Assembly: GCF_029210385.1 (NCBI RefSeq)
Contig: NZ_JARGDQ010000001.1
Coordinates: forward strand, 186,001 to 250,000
Source of the DNA: Desulfurivibrio dismutans
GTDB lineage: Bacteria; Desulfobacterota; Desulfobulbia; Desulfobulbales; Desulfurivibrionaceae
Length of the DNA stretch: 64,000 nucleotides
Direction of reading: 5' to 3'
The notes under the pieces are model-generated. The model searched no databases. It was not told where the DNA came from and was given only the letters and a program-made list of their open reading frames with translations. Positions within the stretch are counted from its first letter, which is position 1; each line of letters starts with the position of its first letter. Of this stretch, positions 26,374-35,929 are shown piece after piece. A program made the position numbers and the translations under genes.

Positions 26374-29369
26374 GATGTCACCTTTCTGATGTCCACAAGA
26401 AACGCCTTGAATTCCGGGATCGCGGTGTTGGCGTCGCCCACGTGGGGGGTGAGGTTGTTGGCAATATCACCGGTCACCAGGCCCTGGAAGCCGAAGTGCC
26501 AGGTCAGGCCCACCTGATGGACATTGCGGCCGTTGATCTCGAACATGTGGGCCCTGGGGGTGACCATGGCCATGGCTCGAGCTTTGCCTCGGGCGGAGAC
26601 CAGCTCCACCATCTCGCCGTTGCCGATATTGCGTTCCCGGGCCAGGTCTTCGCCGATTTCGACAAAGGACTCGGGCATCAACTCGGCCAGCCAGGGCATG
26701 TTGCGGCTCAGCGCCCCGGTGTGCCAGTGTTCGCAGACCCGCCAGGTGGAGCAGATCAGCGGGAATTTTTCAACATCGCCCAGCGACTTGGCCCCGTCGG
26801 TGCCGGTGAAATAGGCCGGGTTGTTCTGGCGACGGTTGAAGACGTTGTGGGTGGGGCTTTCCACCGGCTCGTAATGCTCCGGCAGCGGGCCGTCGTTCAA
26901 GGCGCCGATGGCGAAAACCCGGCTCTCCCGCTCGGCCATCATGATAAAGGGCTTTTTGCCCAGCGGCGCGTCTGGGGGCATGGTGGGGGCAAAGTCCGGC
27001 ACATCGTAGCCGGTCCACCTGGCACCGTCCCACCACAGGTACTTGCGCTCTTCCGACCAGGGCTTGCCGTCGGGGTCCGCCGAGCAGCGGTTGTAGATAA
27101 TGCGCCGGTTGGCCGGCCAGGCAAAGCCCCAGCCCGGATGCGCCCCCCAACCGCCGGGATCGTCGAGGACCCGGCTCTGGGTGCGATTGCCCAGCTCTTC
27201 GGTGTACATGCCCGAATAGATCCAGTTGCCGCAGTCGGTGGAACCGTCCTCCTGCAGGGCGCCGAAACCGGGCACCAGCTTGCCGGTGCTCAGGTTGCGG
27301 CCGTTGATCTCCCGCATCACCGCGTCGATGAAATCGGTCTGGCTGCGCAGCGGGTCGGGGTAATTCCAGGTCAGGTGCTTGATCATCGCGTCCTGGGGCT
27401 GGTCGCTGCCGGCGTACAGAGCCTTGAGCCGCTTGACCAGCCGGTCGAGGATAAAGGATTCCTGGCGGACGTTGCCGGGGCCGTCCACCGCCTTCCAGCG
27501 GTACTGGATCAGCCGGCCGCTGTGGGTTACGGTACCTTCCTTCTCCAGGAAGGTGGTCACCGGCAGCAGGAAGACCTCGGTGTCGATTTCAGCGGGGTTG
27601 GCGCCGGGGCGCTTCCAGAAGGCGCTGGTCTCGTTTTCAAAGGGATCGAGGCAGACCAGCCACTTAAGGTTTTCCACCGCCTTTGATTCCATGTTGGAGT
27701 TGGGGCCGGACACCACCGGGTTCTGGCCCCAGACAAAAAGCCCTTCCAGATCCTGGTGGTTATAAAGATTTTCAAACAGGGCCAGGTGGGAGTAGTTCTT
27801 GCCGGCCTGGGCCTTGGGCAGGAAGTCGTAGGCGAAATCGTTGCCCGGGTTGGCCGCCTCGCCATACCAGGCCTTGAGCAGGCTGGCGATCCACTTGGGC
27901 CGGTTGCTCCAGTAGGCCGGGGCCGGCGGGGTGGTGGCGTTGTAAGCCTCAAGGGTCGGCATCCCGGTGGTGGGGCAGGGCATGTAACCGGGCAGCAGGT
28001 GGAAGAGCAGGGCCATATCGGTGGAACCCTGGACGTTGGAATGGCCGCGCAGGGCGTTAACCCCGCCGCCGGGCAGTCCCATGTTGCCCAGCAGGGTCTG
28101 GATAATGGCCATGCAGCGCACGTTCTGGGAGCCCGAGGTGAACTGGGTCTGGCCCATGGCGTACATGATGGAGCCGGCCTTGCCCACCTGGCCGGTGGAG
28201 GTGAACAGTTCGTACACCTGGCGCAGCTTGTCCACCGGCGCGCCGCAGGTCTGGGCCACCGCTTCCACGGTGTAGCGGGAGTAGTGGCGCTTCATCAACT
28301 GGAACACCGAGCGGGGGTGTTGCAGGGTCAGGTCTTTTCTGACCTTGCCTTCGGCATCCCGTTCGTAATCCCAGGTGGTACGGTCGGTGTAGGCCCGGCG
28401 TCCCTCGTCGTAGCCGGTGAAGAGCCCGGTTTCCGGGTCAAAGCTGAAACCCTCCTTGATGATGGAGGCGGCGTTGGAGTAGTGGGCGATGTACTCATTA
28501 TGATAGCGGTCGTTTGCTAAAATGTAGTTGATCATCCCGCCGTAGAAGGCCAGGTTGGTGCCGCTGCGAATGGGGCAGTAGAGATCGGCCCGGGCCGAGG
28601 TGCGGGTGAAGCGGGGATCGACGCTGATGATCTTGGCGCCGCGCTTGTCGCGGGCCTCCTGCAGCCAGGAAAAGGAAACGGGGTGGTTCTCGGCGGCGTT
28701 GCTGCCGCAGATCAGGGCCACATCGGTGTTTTTGAAGTCCACCCAGTGGTTGGTCATCGCGCCCCTGCCAAAGGTGGCCGCCAGACCGGCGACCGTGGAG
28801 CTGTGTCAGATTCGCGCCTGGTGTTCGATGTAAGTCGCCCCCAGGCCGCGCATCATCTTGGCGATCAGATAAAGGTCTTCGTTGTTGAGGATGGAACTGC
28901 CCAGGCTGCCGATGGCCTCGGTGCGGTTGACCGTCACCCCGTCGGCGCTGTGCTGGAAGGTGCGGTCCCGGGTATCCTTGACCAGGCGGGCGATACGGTC
29001 GATGGCCCAGTCCCAGGAGCGGATCTCCCAGCGGTCGGAGCCCGGCGAGCGGTGCAGGACGTTGGTCACCCGTTCGGGGTTGTCATGGGTCTGTTGAACC
29101 GCCGCCCCCTTGGAGCAGTTGGAGCCCCGGTTGCTGGGGTTGTCCGGATCCCCCTCGGTGTGGACCAGCTTGCCGTTCACCACCTGGGCGATCACCCCGC
29201 AGCCGCCGGAGCAGAAGCAACAGACCGAAGGGTATTCCCGGGCCTGGGCAATCCGCAGCTTGCTGGTGGCAGCATAAGCCTTGGTACCGGCCAGGCTCAC
29301 CCCGCCGGCGGCCACCGCGCCGGCGCTGGCGCCGGCCAGTTTGAGCAGGTTTCTTCTAGACAGTTTCAT
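26370..29369 (-). CDS. Formate dehydrogenase alpha subunit, selenoprotein
   Basis: 999 residues when the TGA at 28806-28808 is read as selenocysteine (residue 188). Oxidises formate to CO2 at a Mo/W-bis-MGD site in the periplasm. The Tat signal is KLSRRNLLKLAGASAGAVAAGG. The [4Fe-4S] cysteines are C50, C53, C57 and C85. The stretch ARI-U-HSSTVAGLAATFGRGAMTN matches the FdnG/FdoG active site. Beyond it, DVALICGSNAAENHPVSFSW and SAFWKRPGANPAEIDTEVFLLP are typical. The start at 29369 has AGGAGG 9 bases upstream. Needs selA, selB, selC and selD elsewhere in the genome. Confidence 0.97.
28770..28808 (-). promoter_or_regulatory. SECIS hairpin and UGA selenocysteine codon
   Basis: The TGA codon is at 28808-28806. 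Starting 11 bases after it, on the minus strand, GGTCGCC (28794-28788) pairs with GGCGGCC (28782-28776) around the loop GGTCT. A 7-bp stem with a GGUCU apical loop at this distance matches the bacterial SelB-binding SECIS of E. coli formate dehydrogenase genes. Confidence 0.9.
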
Positions 29370-29467
29370 CGATTCAGGCCTCCTTGACTGTGCTTTAATG
29401 GCGATGACGCGCTGGCAAAATCCCGCTGCCGTTAAATAATGTTCGCGCTGCTTCACCGCCTGCCTTC

Positions 29468-29483
29468 TGCAAACCATGTACCA
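29468..29483 (-). promoter_or_regulatory. Sigma-54 promoter of formate dehydrogenase operon
   Basis: TGGTACATGGTTTGCA on the minus strand: GG and GC are 10 bases apart, as required for -24/-12 elements. It lies about 100 bases before the alpha subunit start, giving a leader of about 88 bases. An NtrC-type activator is encoded next door. Confidence 0.75.
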
Positions 29484-29572
29484 GCGACGAAACACGTGGA
29501 AGGTGGCCAGTGTAAACAATAAGTTAAGCTTGCGGCGGCCGGTCGGAGGGCGGGGTTGGGCGGTTAATTTTA

Positions 29573-29604
29573 TGTATACTTTTGGTGGTGGGTGTATACT
29601 TTTG
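29573..29604. promoter_or_regulatory. Tandem activator-binding sites
   Basis: TGTATACTTTTG occurs at 29573-29584 and again at 29593-29604, exactly 20 bp (two helical turns) apart. Each contains the palindrome GTATAC. They lie about 90-140 bp upstream of the sigma-54 promoter, the normal position for enhancer sites of NtrC-type activators. Confidence 0.65.
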
Positions 29605-29635
29605 ATGCAGCAACGGAGTGGCGGTCGGGAGGCTG

Positions 29636-29665
29636 GGCAACGTGAAATTCGTCCGGCATTCGGAC
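29636..29665 (-). repeat. Short dispersed repeat, copy 3
   Basis: Minus strand GTCCGAATGCCGGACGAATT then TCACGTTGCC. Followed by GGGGGCCGC as at other copies. Lies between the enhancer sites and the regulator gene. Confidence 0.5.
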
Positions 29666-29751
29666 GGGGGCCGCAACCAATGACGCGATGTTAACGGCGC
29701 GAAAAGAGAACCGGCTTGTTCCCGGCGACCGATGGTGCTATTTTGTCGGCA

Positions 29752-29800
29752 GGGGAAAGACGGAGCCGCAAGATGCGGTACCCCGTGACCGCGTAAGGGG
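29752..29800 (+). promoter_or_regulatory. Structured leader with competing hairpins
   Basis: GGGG (29752-29755) can pair with CCCC (29781-29784) around an inner CCGC/GCGG stem (29766-29769 with 29775-29778), or the same CCCC can pair with GGGG (29797-29800). The two folds exclude each other, 30 bases upstream of the regulator start. No known riboswitch motif recognised. Confidence 0.35.
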
Positions 29801-29829
29801 CAACAATACCGGCGCTGGAGAAGCAGGGC

Positions 29830-31176
29830 ATGAAGGGCACGGTTTATATCTGTGACGATGAAGAAGGGATGTTGCGCTACCTGCGCAAGAGCGTGGCCGA
29901 GTGGGGTTTTGCCGTCAAAACCCACTCTTCGGCCCCGGCGCTGTTGCAGAGCCTGGCGGAAGATGGCGAGCGGGGCGGGGTGCTGTTGCTGGATATCCGT
30001 ATGCCGGAGATGGACGGCCTGGAGGTGTTGAGCCGGGTTAAGGGACTGCGGCCGGATCTGGGGGTGATCATGATGACCGGTTACGGCACCATCGACTCGG
30101 CGGTGGAGGCCATTAAGCTGGGCGCCTTTGATTACCTGACCAAACCCTTTCCCGAAGAACGGCTGGCGGCGGTGATCGAGCACTGCCTGGAAAACAGCCG
30201 GTTGCGGGACGAGGCTAGTGGGCCTGTCGGTGCCGATCAATCGTCGGCGGCCGAACAACTGGTTTTTGACAGCCCCCGTTTTCGTGAAACCTTTGAACTG
30301 GCCCAGCGGGCCGCCGCCGGTGATGTCAACGTGCTGCTCCAGGGTGAAAGCGGCACCGGCAAGGAATTGATCGCCGCGCTAATCCACCAGAGCGGCCCCC
30401 GTGCCCGGCACTGTTTCCTGGCCCTCAATTGCGCCGCCTTAAACGACAACCTGCTGGAGAGCCAGCTGTTCGGTCATCGCAAAGGGGCCTTCACCGGGGC
30501 CGACAGCAGTCGTTCGGGCCTGCTGGAGGAGGCCGACGGCGGCACCCTGTTCCTGGATGAAGTGGCGGAGTTGAGCACCGCCCTGCAGGCCAAGCTGCTG
30601 CGGGTGCTCCAGGACGGCGAGTTCATCCCGGTGGGTGCCACCCGGGCCCGGCGGGTGGATGTCCGTTTTGTCGCCGCCACCAATAAAAATCTTGATAAGA
30701 TGGTGGCCCAAGGGGAGTTCCGCGAGGATCTCTATTATCGCCTCAACGTCTTTACCCTGCACCTGCCCCCCTTGCGGGAGCGCCCCGAGGACGTCCCCCT
30801 GCTGGCCCGCCATTTTCTGGAACGGGCCGCCGCCCGGCTGGGGCGGGAGGTCAACCGGATAAGCGACTCGGCCCTGAAGGTACTTTGCCGCTATTCCTGG
30901 CCGGGCAACGTCCGGGAACTGCGCAACGTCATCGAACGCGGCACCATCATCGCCCGTAGCCGCAGCCTGACGCCGGATGACCTGCCGGAGCACGTCAAGC
31001 GGCCGCAACCGGGGGTGGCCGGCGGCGCTCCCGTCACCCTGGCCGAGGCCGAGCGCCGCCAGGTGGCCAGTATCCTGGAACGGGCCGGCTGGAACAAAAG
31101 CCAGGCCGCCCGCATGCTGGGTATTACCCGCCGCACCCTGGATCGCAAGATCCTCGACTATGGCCTTTCGCCCTGA
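29830..31176 (+). CDS. NtrC-family sigma-54 response regulator
   Basis: 448 residues. Receiver domain with phosphoacceptor D55 (LLLDIRMPEMDG) and K105; AAA+ domain with Walker A GESGTGKE (172-179) and the sigma-54 contact loop GAFTGA (219-224); C-terminal Fis-type helix-turn-helix (ERAGWNKSQAARMLGITRRT). GGAG 9 bases before ATG. Divergent from the formate dehydrogenase operon, whose sigma-54 promoter and tandem sites lie between the two genes, so it almost certainly activates that operon after phosphorylation by the kinase encoded two genes on. Confidence 0.95.
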   Translation: MKGTVYICDDEEGMLRYLRKSVAEWGFAVKTHSSAPALLQSLAEDGERGGVLLLDIRMPEMDGLEVLSRVKGLRPDLGVIMMTGYGTIDSAVEAIKLGAFDYLTKPFPEERLAAVIEHCLENSRLRDEASGPVGADQSSAAEQLVFDSPRFRETFELAQRAAAGDVNVLLQGESGTGKELIAALIHQSGPRARHCFLALNCAALNDNLLESQLFGHRKGAFTGADSSRSGLLEEADGGTLFLDEVAELSTALQAKLLRVLQDGEFIPVGATRARRVDVRFVAATNKNLDKMVAQGEFREDLYYRLNVFTLHLPPLRERPEDVPLLARHFLERAAARLGREVNRISDSALKVLCRYSWPGNVRELRNVIERGTIIARSRSLTPDDLPEHVKRPQPGVAGGAPVTLAEAERRQVASILERAGWNKSQAARMLGITRRTLDRKILDYGLSP

Positions 31177-31211
31177 GTCTCCTGAACCGCGGAAGAATTG
31201 GAAGGATTGTT

Positions 31212-32390
31212 ATGCCTCGTTTGTTCTCCCTCCTCTGTATGCTGTTGATCATGCTGCCGGGCGCCGGCCGGGCCGAGGAGATCGTGCTGGGCATGTCCAC
31301 CGCTCTTTCCGGCCCCACCGCCGAACTGGGGCAGGCCATGCGGGACGGGGTGGCGCTGGGCCTGGAGCGCCTCAACCATGAGGGGGGAATCAACGGCCGG
31401 CGCCTGCGTCTGATCGCCCTGGATGACGGCTATGAACCGGCCCGCACCGCTCCCAATATGCGGCGGCTGATCGAAGAGGAAAAGGTGCTGGCGATCATCG
31501 GCAACGTCGGCACCCCCACCGCCATTGCCTCACTGCCGCTGGTCCGTGAGCACCGGGTGCTCTATTTTGCCCCTTTCACCGGGGCCGGGGTATTGCGGCA
31601 GACGCCTCCTGAGCGTTATGTCATCAATTACCGGGCCAGCTATGGTGAAGAGATTGCCGCCATGGTCCGGGCTTTGGTGGAAAAGGCCGGCCTGGCTCCG
31701 GCAGAGATCGCTTTTTTTACCCAGCGCGACGGCTACGGTGACGCCGGCTTTGCCGGTGGGCTGGCGGCTCTGCGGCGCCATGGCCTGACCGATGAGCGCC
31801 AGATTCTTCATGTCAGGTATCCCCGTAACACCCTGGCGGTGGAAAACGCCCTGGCCGATATTCTGCTGGCCGAGCGGACTCCCCGGGCCATCATCATGGT
31901 GGGCGCCTACGCGCCCTGTGCCAAGTTCATCCGCCTGGCCCGGGAAGTCGGGTTGGAGAGCCTTTTGCTCAACGTTTCCTTTGTCGGCGGCGACTTTCTG
32001 GCTCGGGCCTTGGGGGCGGAGATTGAGGGGGTGGTGGTCACCCAGGTGGTTCCTCATCCCCGGCAGCGCGAGTTGCCGCTGGTGGCTGATTTTCGGGAGG
32101 ATATCGAGACCTATGTGCAGGATATGGCCCCCAGTTTCGTGGCCCTGGAAGGTTATATTGCGATTAGGCTGTTGGCCAGGGCCCTGGCGGGGATAGATGG
32201 TGAACCCACCCGCGAAGGCCTGGTGGAGGCCCTGGAGGCCTTGGGGGAATTCGACCTGGGTCTGGGGCGGACGCTGTACCTGGGGCCGGAACGCCATCAG
32301 GCCAGTGACCAGGTCTGGCCCACGGTGTTGCGGGCCGGGGAGTTGGAGCCCCTGGAAGAAGCCGGCATTGCCGAACTGGTGCCGGAATAG
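31212..32390 (+). CDS. Periplasmic binding protein (Leu/Ile/Val type)
   Basis: 392 residues. Signal peptide 1-21 (MPRLFSLLCMLLIMLPGAGRA). Type I periplasmic fold: IVLGMSTALSGPTAELGQAM, GVALGLERLNHEGGINGRRL, then IIGNVGTPTAIASLPLV. AGGA precedes the ATG. There are no transporter genes; it is flanked by a response regulator and its kinase and ends 2 bases before the kinase ATG. It is therefore probably a sensor subunit that presents a ligand to the kinase, as TorT does for TorS. Formate or another small carboxylate is a guess from context. Confidence 0.9.
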   Translation: MPRLFSLLCMLLIMLPGAGRAEEIVLGMSTALSGPTAELGQAMRDGVALGLERLNHEGGINGRRLRLIALDDGYEPARTAPNMRRLIEEEKVLAIIGNVGTPTAIASLPLVREHRVLYFAPFTGAGVLRQTPPERYVINYRASYGEEIAAMVRALVEKAGLAPAEIAFFTQRDGYGDAGFAGGLAALRRHGLTDERQILHVRYPRNTLAVENALADILLAERTPRAIIMVGAYAPCAKFIRLAREVGLESLLLNVSFVGGDFLARALGAEIEGVVVTQVVPHPRQRELPLVADFREDIETYVQDMAPSFVALEGYIAIRLLARALAGIDGEPTREGLVEALEALGEFDLGLGRTLYLGPERHQASDQVWPTVLRAGELEPLEEAGIAELVPE

Positions 32391-32392
32391 TC

Positions 32393-34774
32393 ATGAGCGA
32401 CCAACACCATCGGCGAGCGATAACCGTACTGGTCTGGACCCTGGTGGCCATCGGGCTGCTGGCCGGGGTTTTTACCAACGGGCTGATGGTCTGGACCTTG
32501 CTGGACCTCAACCGGGAACGCATTCAGTTGCTGGAGGAGGACCGACAACTGAGCCAGTTGGCCGCCCGGTTGCAGCGCTTGGGGCAGGGAGCCCGCAGTG
32601 ACTTGGCCCTGCTGCTGCAAGGCCTGGAGACCGACGATTCAGCGGCTTCGGTGGCCGCCTTCACCACGGCGGTGAGCGACCTGCGGCATGAACTGGGGGA
32701 TTACCCCGGTATGACCGCCCTGGCCGATCTGTCGGCGGCCGCCGCCGAACTGACGGTGCTGCACAGCCGGGCGGTGGACTGGCGCCGCCGTTATCGGCCG
32801 GTGGCCGACGACCAGCAGGAAAAAAGAACCCTCGGCCGGGTGCGGGTGGTGCTGGAGGAAATGCGGGCGGCGGCGGAAACCCTGGAAGGCCGGCAGCGCC
32901 TGGCCGAAGCCCTGGCCCTGCGCCGCTGGCGGACCGCCGAAGCGGAGCAGGCTCCGGCCCTGGCCCAGGAGTTTCTCGAACAGCACGCCGGGGGCGGCCC
33001 CCAGAACAATCCTTTAATGATCAAGGAAATCCGCAGTGAACTGGCCGAACTCTCTCGCCTGGTGGAGACCCTGGCCGGCGAGGACCAACTTGATCACCTG
33101 GCCGATTTGCGGGACAACCAGCTCAAGCAGGTGTTGGAGCGTCTGGAGCGCCAGCTCTTTTTACTGGCAGAGGAAAACGGTCCGGCGGCGGGCCTGGAAG
33201 GGGAACGGGTGGCTGCCCTGCGGGAGTTGATTTTCGGCCGGGGGTATGTGCTGCTGCCCGAATACCAGACCATCCGCCCCGGGGAAGGGGGATTGTTCCG
33301 GCTCAGCGGTGATGTGCTGCAGTTGCGGCGGGAACGGGAAACTCTGCAAGTCCGGACCCAGGAGCTGTTTGCCAGGACCGAGCGGATTTACCCGGTGCTG
33401 GCCGATCTGGCCCGGGAGCGCAGTGCCGCCATGACCGACCACGCGGAAGCCATGCTGGCCCGGGTGATGCTTAATCTGCTGCTGCTCAGCATCCTGGTGT
33501 TATGCGGTTTTCTGGGCCTGGGCTGGCTGATCGGCCGGAGGGTAAACCACCAGGTGCGGACCATGACCCGGCTGCGGCGGGACAACGAGTTGATCCTGCA
33601 GTCTGCTGGCGAGGGAATCATGGGGCTGGACGCCGCCGGCCGGGTCTCTTTTGTCAATCCGGCCGGTTCCCGATTGCTGGGCGGCTCGGCGGTGGAAATC
33701 AATGGTCGTTGTTTCGACCGCATCGTCTCCCGCCGGGGAGAGGAAAGCGGCTGCGGCCCCCACTCCGCCCTGTTGGAACAGGTTCTGGGCCGGGGGCAGA
33801 GTGTGCATGAGGACGACTATCATATCCAACGTCTGGACGGCAGCCGTTTCTCCGGTGAGTTTACCGCCAACCCCATTTACAACGAGCAGGGCGAAATCGA
33901 AGGAGCGGTGGTCACCTTTCTGGATATCACCGAGCGCAAGCAGGCCGCCGAGGTCCTGGAGCACACCTGTCTGGAACTGGATGAACTCAATCGCAGCCTG
34001 GAGGCCAAGGTGGCGGCCCGCACCCGCGACCTGGAGGAGAAGAACCGGGAGTTGATCCAGGCCCAGGAAGAACTGGTACGCAAGGAAAAACTGGCGGCCA
34101 TCGGCCTGTTGGGCGCCGGGGTGGCCCACGAGATCAACAACCCGGCGGCCATCATCCGCGGCAACGTGGAGATTATCCGCCGCCGCCTGGCCGGCGGCGA
34201 GGGCGAGGAGGAGGTGGCGGAGATCCTCAAAAACACCGAGCGCATTTCCCGGATTACCCGCAGCCTGCTGTTGTTTGCCCGGGAACATGAACAGCCGACG
34301 GCCCCGGCGGAGGAGGTGCAGGTTAATGAGTTGCTGAATGAAATTGTTGCCCAGGCCGCCCACCAGGTGGACTGCACCGGCCTGGAGGTGAAGCGCGATT
34401 ACGACCGGCAGTTGCCGCGGTTTTTGGGTGATCAGGAAAAGCTGCGCCAGTTGTTCACCAACCTGGTGATCAACGCCGTTCAGGCCATGGAGGGCCAAGG
34501 CAGGTTGGAGTTGATCACCCGGCTGGCCGCCGATGAGCTTGAAGCCGATGGCAGCCGTGGCGACTGGCTGGAGGTGGTGGTGAGAGATACGGGGCCGGGG
34601 ATCGTGGCGGCGGCGCAGGGGGAAATTTTCAACCCCTTTTATACCACCAAGAAGAGCGGCAGCGGGCTGGGGCTGGCGGTTTCCTACGGCATTGTCCAGG
34701 CCTTGGGCGGCGAGATCACGGTGGACAGCCAGCCGGGCCGGGGGGCGGCCATCAAGGTCCGCCTGCCGGTCTAA
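32393..34774 (+). CDS. Membrane sensor histidine kinase with PAS domain
   Basis: 793 residues. Membrane helices at about 11-36 and 358-380 enclose an approximately 320-residue helical periplasmic domain. A PAS domain follows (about 395-520, GIMGLDAAGRVSFVNPAGSR ... VVTFLDITERK), then a coiled coil, HisKA with H near 579 (GAGVAHEINNPAAIIRGN) and an HATPase with LVINAVQAMEG, VRDTGPGI and GSGLGLAVSYGIV. It pairs with the NtrC-type regulator and the binding protein encoded just before it. Confidence 0.94.
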   Translation: MSDQHHRRAITVLVWTLVAIGLLAGVFTNGLMVWTLLDLNRERIQLLEEDRQLSQLAARLQRLGQGARSDLALLLQGLETDDSAASVAAFTTAVSDLRHELGDYPGMTALADLSAAAAELTVLHSRAVDWRRRYRPVADDQQEKRTLGRVRVVLEEMRAAAETLEGRQRLAEALALRRWRTAEAEQAPALAQEFLEQHAGGGPQNNPLMIKEIRSELAELSRLVETLAGEDQLDHLADLRDNQLKQVLERLERQLFLLAEENGPAAGLEGERVAALRELIFGRGYVLLPEYQTIRPGEGGLFRLSGDVLQLRRERETLQVRTQELFARTERIYPVLADLARERSAAMTDHAEAMLARVMLNLLLLSILVLCGFLGLGWLIGRRVNHQVRTMTRLRRDNELILQSAGEGIMGLDAAGRVSFVNPAGSRLLGGSAVEINGRCFDRIVSRRGEESGCGPHSALLEQVLGRGQSVHEDDYHIQRLDGSRFSGEFTANPIYNEQGEIEGAVVTFLDITERKQAAEVLEHTCLELDELNRSLEAKVAARTRDLEEKNRELIQAQEELVRKEKLAAIGLLGAGVAHEINNPAAIIRGNVEIIRRRLAGGEGEEEVAEILKNTERISRITRSLLLFAREHEQPTAPAEEVQVNELLNEIVAQAAHQVDCTGLEVKRDYDRQLPRFLGDQEKLRQLFTNLVINAVQAMEGQGRLELITRLAADELEADGSRGDWLEVVVRDTGPGIVAAAQGEIFNPFYTTKKSGSGLGLAVSYGIVQALGGEITVDSQPGRGAAIKVRLPV

Positions 34775-34819
34775 TCGTGTCGCAGGACTTGTGGTCAGGG
34801 GGTGGGGGCCGCAGCAACC

Positions 34820-34852
34820 GTCCTAGGTTCCAGGCAGCTTTCATGTTGCACC
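34820..34852 (+). repeat. Short dispersed repeat, copy 4
   Basis: GTCCTAGGTTCCAGGCAGCT then TTCATGTTGCA, preceded by AGGGGGTGGGGGCCGC, which is the same flank seen left of element E. Fills the gap after the kinase gene. Confidence 0.5.
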
Positions 34853-34880
34853 CCGGCAGACACCACGTGAGTGCAGACGA

Positions 34881-35831
34881 TCAACCAACCACCCAGACCG
34901 CCACCTGTTCGGCCATCAGCAGGACCCGGTCGGAAACCCCGCGAAACAGGCCTTTTTGGGCATCGGCGCCGCGGCGGCCCAGGACGATGGTGCCGTAGTC
35001 GTCCATCAGGGCCTGGCGGACGATCTGGCGGCTGGGTTCAAAGCCTTTGCTGGTTTCCAGTTCATGGATGCGCTGTTCGGGAAAGCCGGCTTCGTTGAGA
35101 ATCTGGCGGGGGCCGTGGAAGATGTTGTCCGGCCGTTCCAGGTGCAGGGCGCACCACTCCTCGCCCCAGCGGCGGTAGCATTCTTCCGGCCGGCTCTGGG
35201 GCCGTTCGGCCAGGATGGCGGTGGAGTGAAAAAGGGTTATTTCCGCCGTGGGATGATCCTTCAGCATGAAGGCCAGGTGGTCCACCGCCAGCAGGGCGTA
35301 AGGACTGCCGTCCACCGGCACCAGGAAACGGTGGGAGTCGATTTTGCCGTCGATGATCCATTGGGGGATATCGTGGTATTTTTCCAGCAGGTTGACGGAC
35401 ACCCCGCCCAGCAACATTTCCTCCAGCTTGGTCATGCCCCGACGGCCTACCACCACGGCGTCGAACAGTCCCCGCCGGGCCTCGGCGGCGATATCGGCGG
35501 CCAGGTTGCCGTGGCTGATCTGTACCTCCTCTTCAAGCCGTTCCCGGGCCACCCCTTTACCGGCCAGAAAATCAGCGGCCTGGCGAAGATACCCCTTGTG
35601 GGTCACCAGCTTTTGCCGGGCGGCGGGGCTTAACATGTTGACCCGTTCGGCTTCGCTCAGCCATTCACTGCCCGGTGGCAGATGAACCCCGGGAACCAGG
35701 CTGAAAAGCTTGAAATGCACCCCCGGTCGGGCGGCAAACAACTCCGCCAGGTAGTGCAACGAGTTGCGGCTGTGGATGGAGCCGTCGAGGGCCACCAGCA
35801 GTTTGCGGCTGGAAACTGAGTCGGTATTCAT
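34881..35831 (-). CDS. Tandem universal stress protein
   Basis: 316 residues, two Usp domains. The first starts RKLLVALDGSIHSRNSLHYLAEL and ends with VVVGRRGMTKLEEMLLGGVS; the second starts SHRFLVPVDGSPYALLAVDHLA and ends IVLGRRGADAQKGLFRGVSDRV. Both carry the G-x2-G-type ATP loop, the second with partial match. I start at ATG 35831 (MNTDSVSSRK), which has GGA about 6 bases before it; an ATG 18 bases further out lacks a site. Follows the kamA-like gene by 98 bases. Exact role unknown. Confidence 0.9.
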   Translation of the reverse strand: MNTDSVSSRKLLVALDGSIHSRNSLHYLAELFAARPGVHFKLFSLVPGVHLPPGSEWLSEAERVNMLSPAARQKLVTHKGYLRQAADFLAGKGVARERLEEEVQISHGNLAADIAAEARRGLFDAVVVGRRGMTKLEEMLLGGVSVNLLEKYHDIPQWIIDGKIDSHRFLVPVDGSPYALLAVDHLAFMLKDHPTAEITLFHSTAILAERPQSRPEECYRRWGEEWCALHLERPDNIFHGPRQILNEAGFPEQRIHELETSKGFEPSRQIVRQALMDDYGTIVLGRRGADAQKGLFRGVSDRVLLMAEQVAVWVVG

Positions 35832-35929
35832 AATTATCCAGCATAGCATTGGCCGGGGGTTCGGCCAAGAAAAAAAGCAATTACCTCAGGGATCCATCAG
35901 AGTCATTGGCTCGGGCGATGATCTGTTTT

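Noticed and set aside
26370-29369. Two genes or a pseudogene broken by a stop at 28806
   Set aside because: The stop is TGA in the exact selenocysteine position of FdnG-type enzymes and a SECIS hairpin follows; both halves are fully conserved.
29752-29800. GEMM, molybdenum-cofactor or other known riboswitch
   Set aside because: The conserved motifs of those classes are not present; kept only as an unnamed structured leader.
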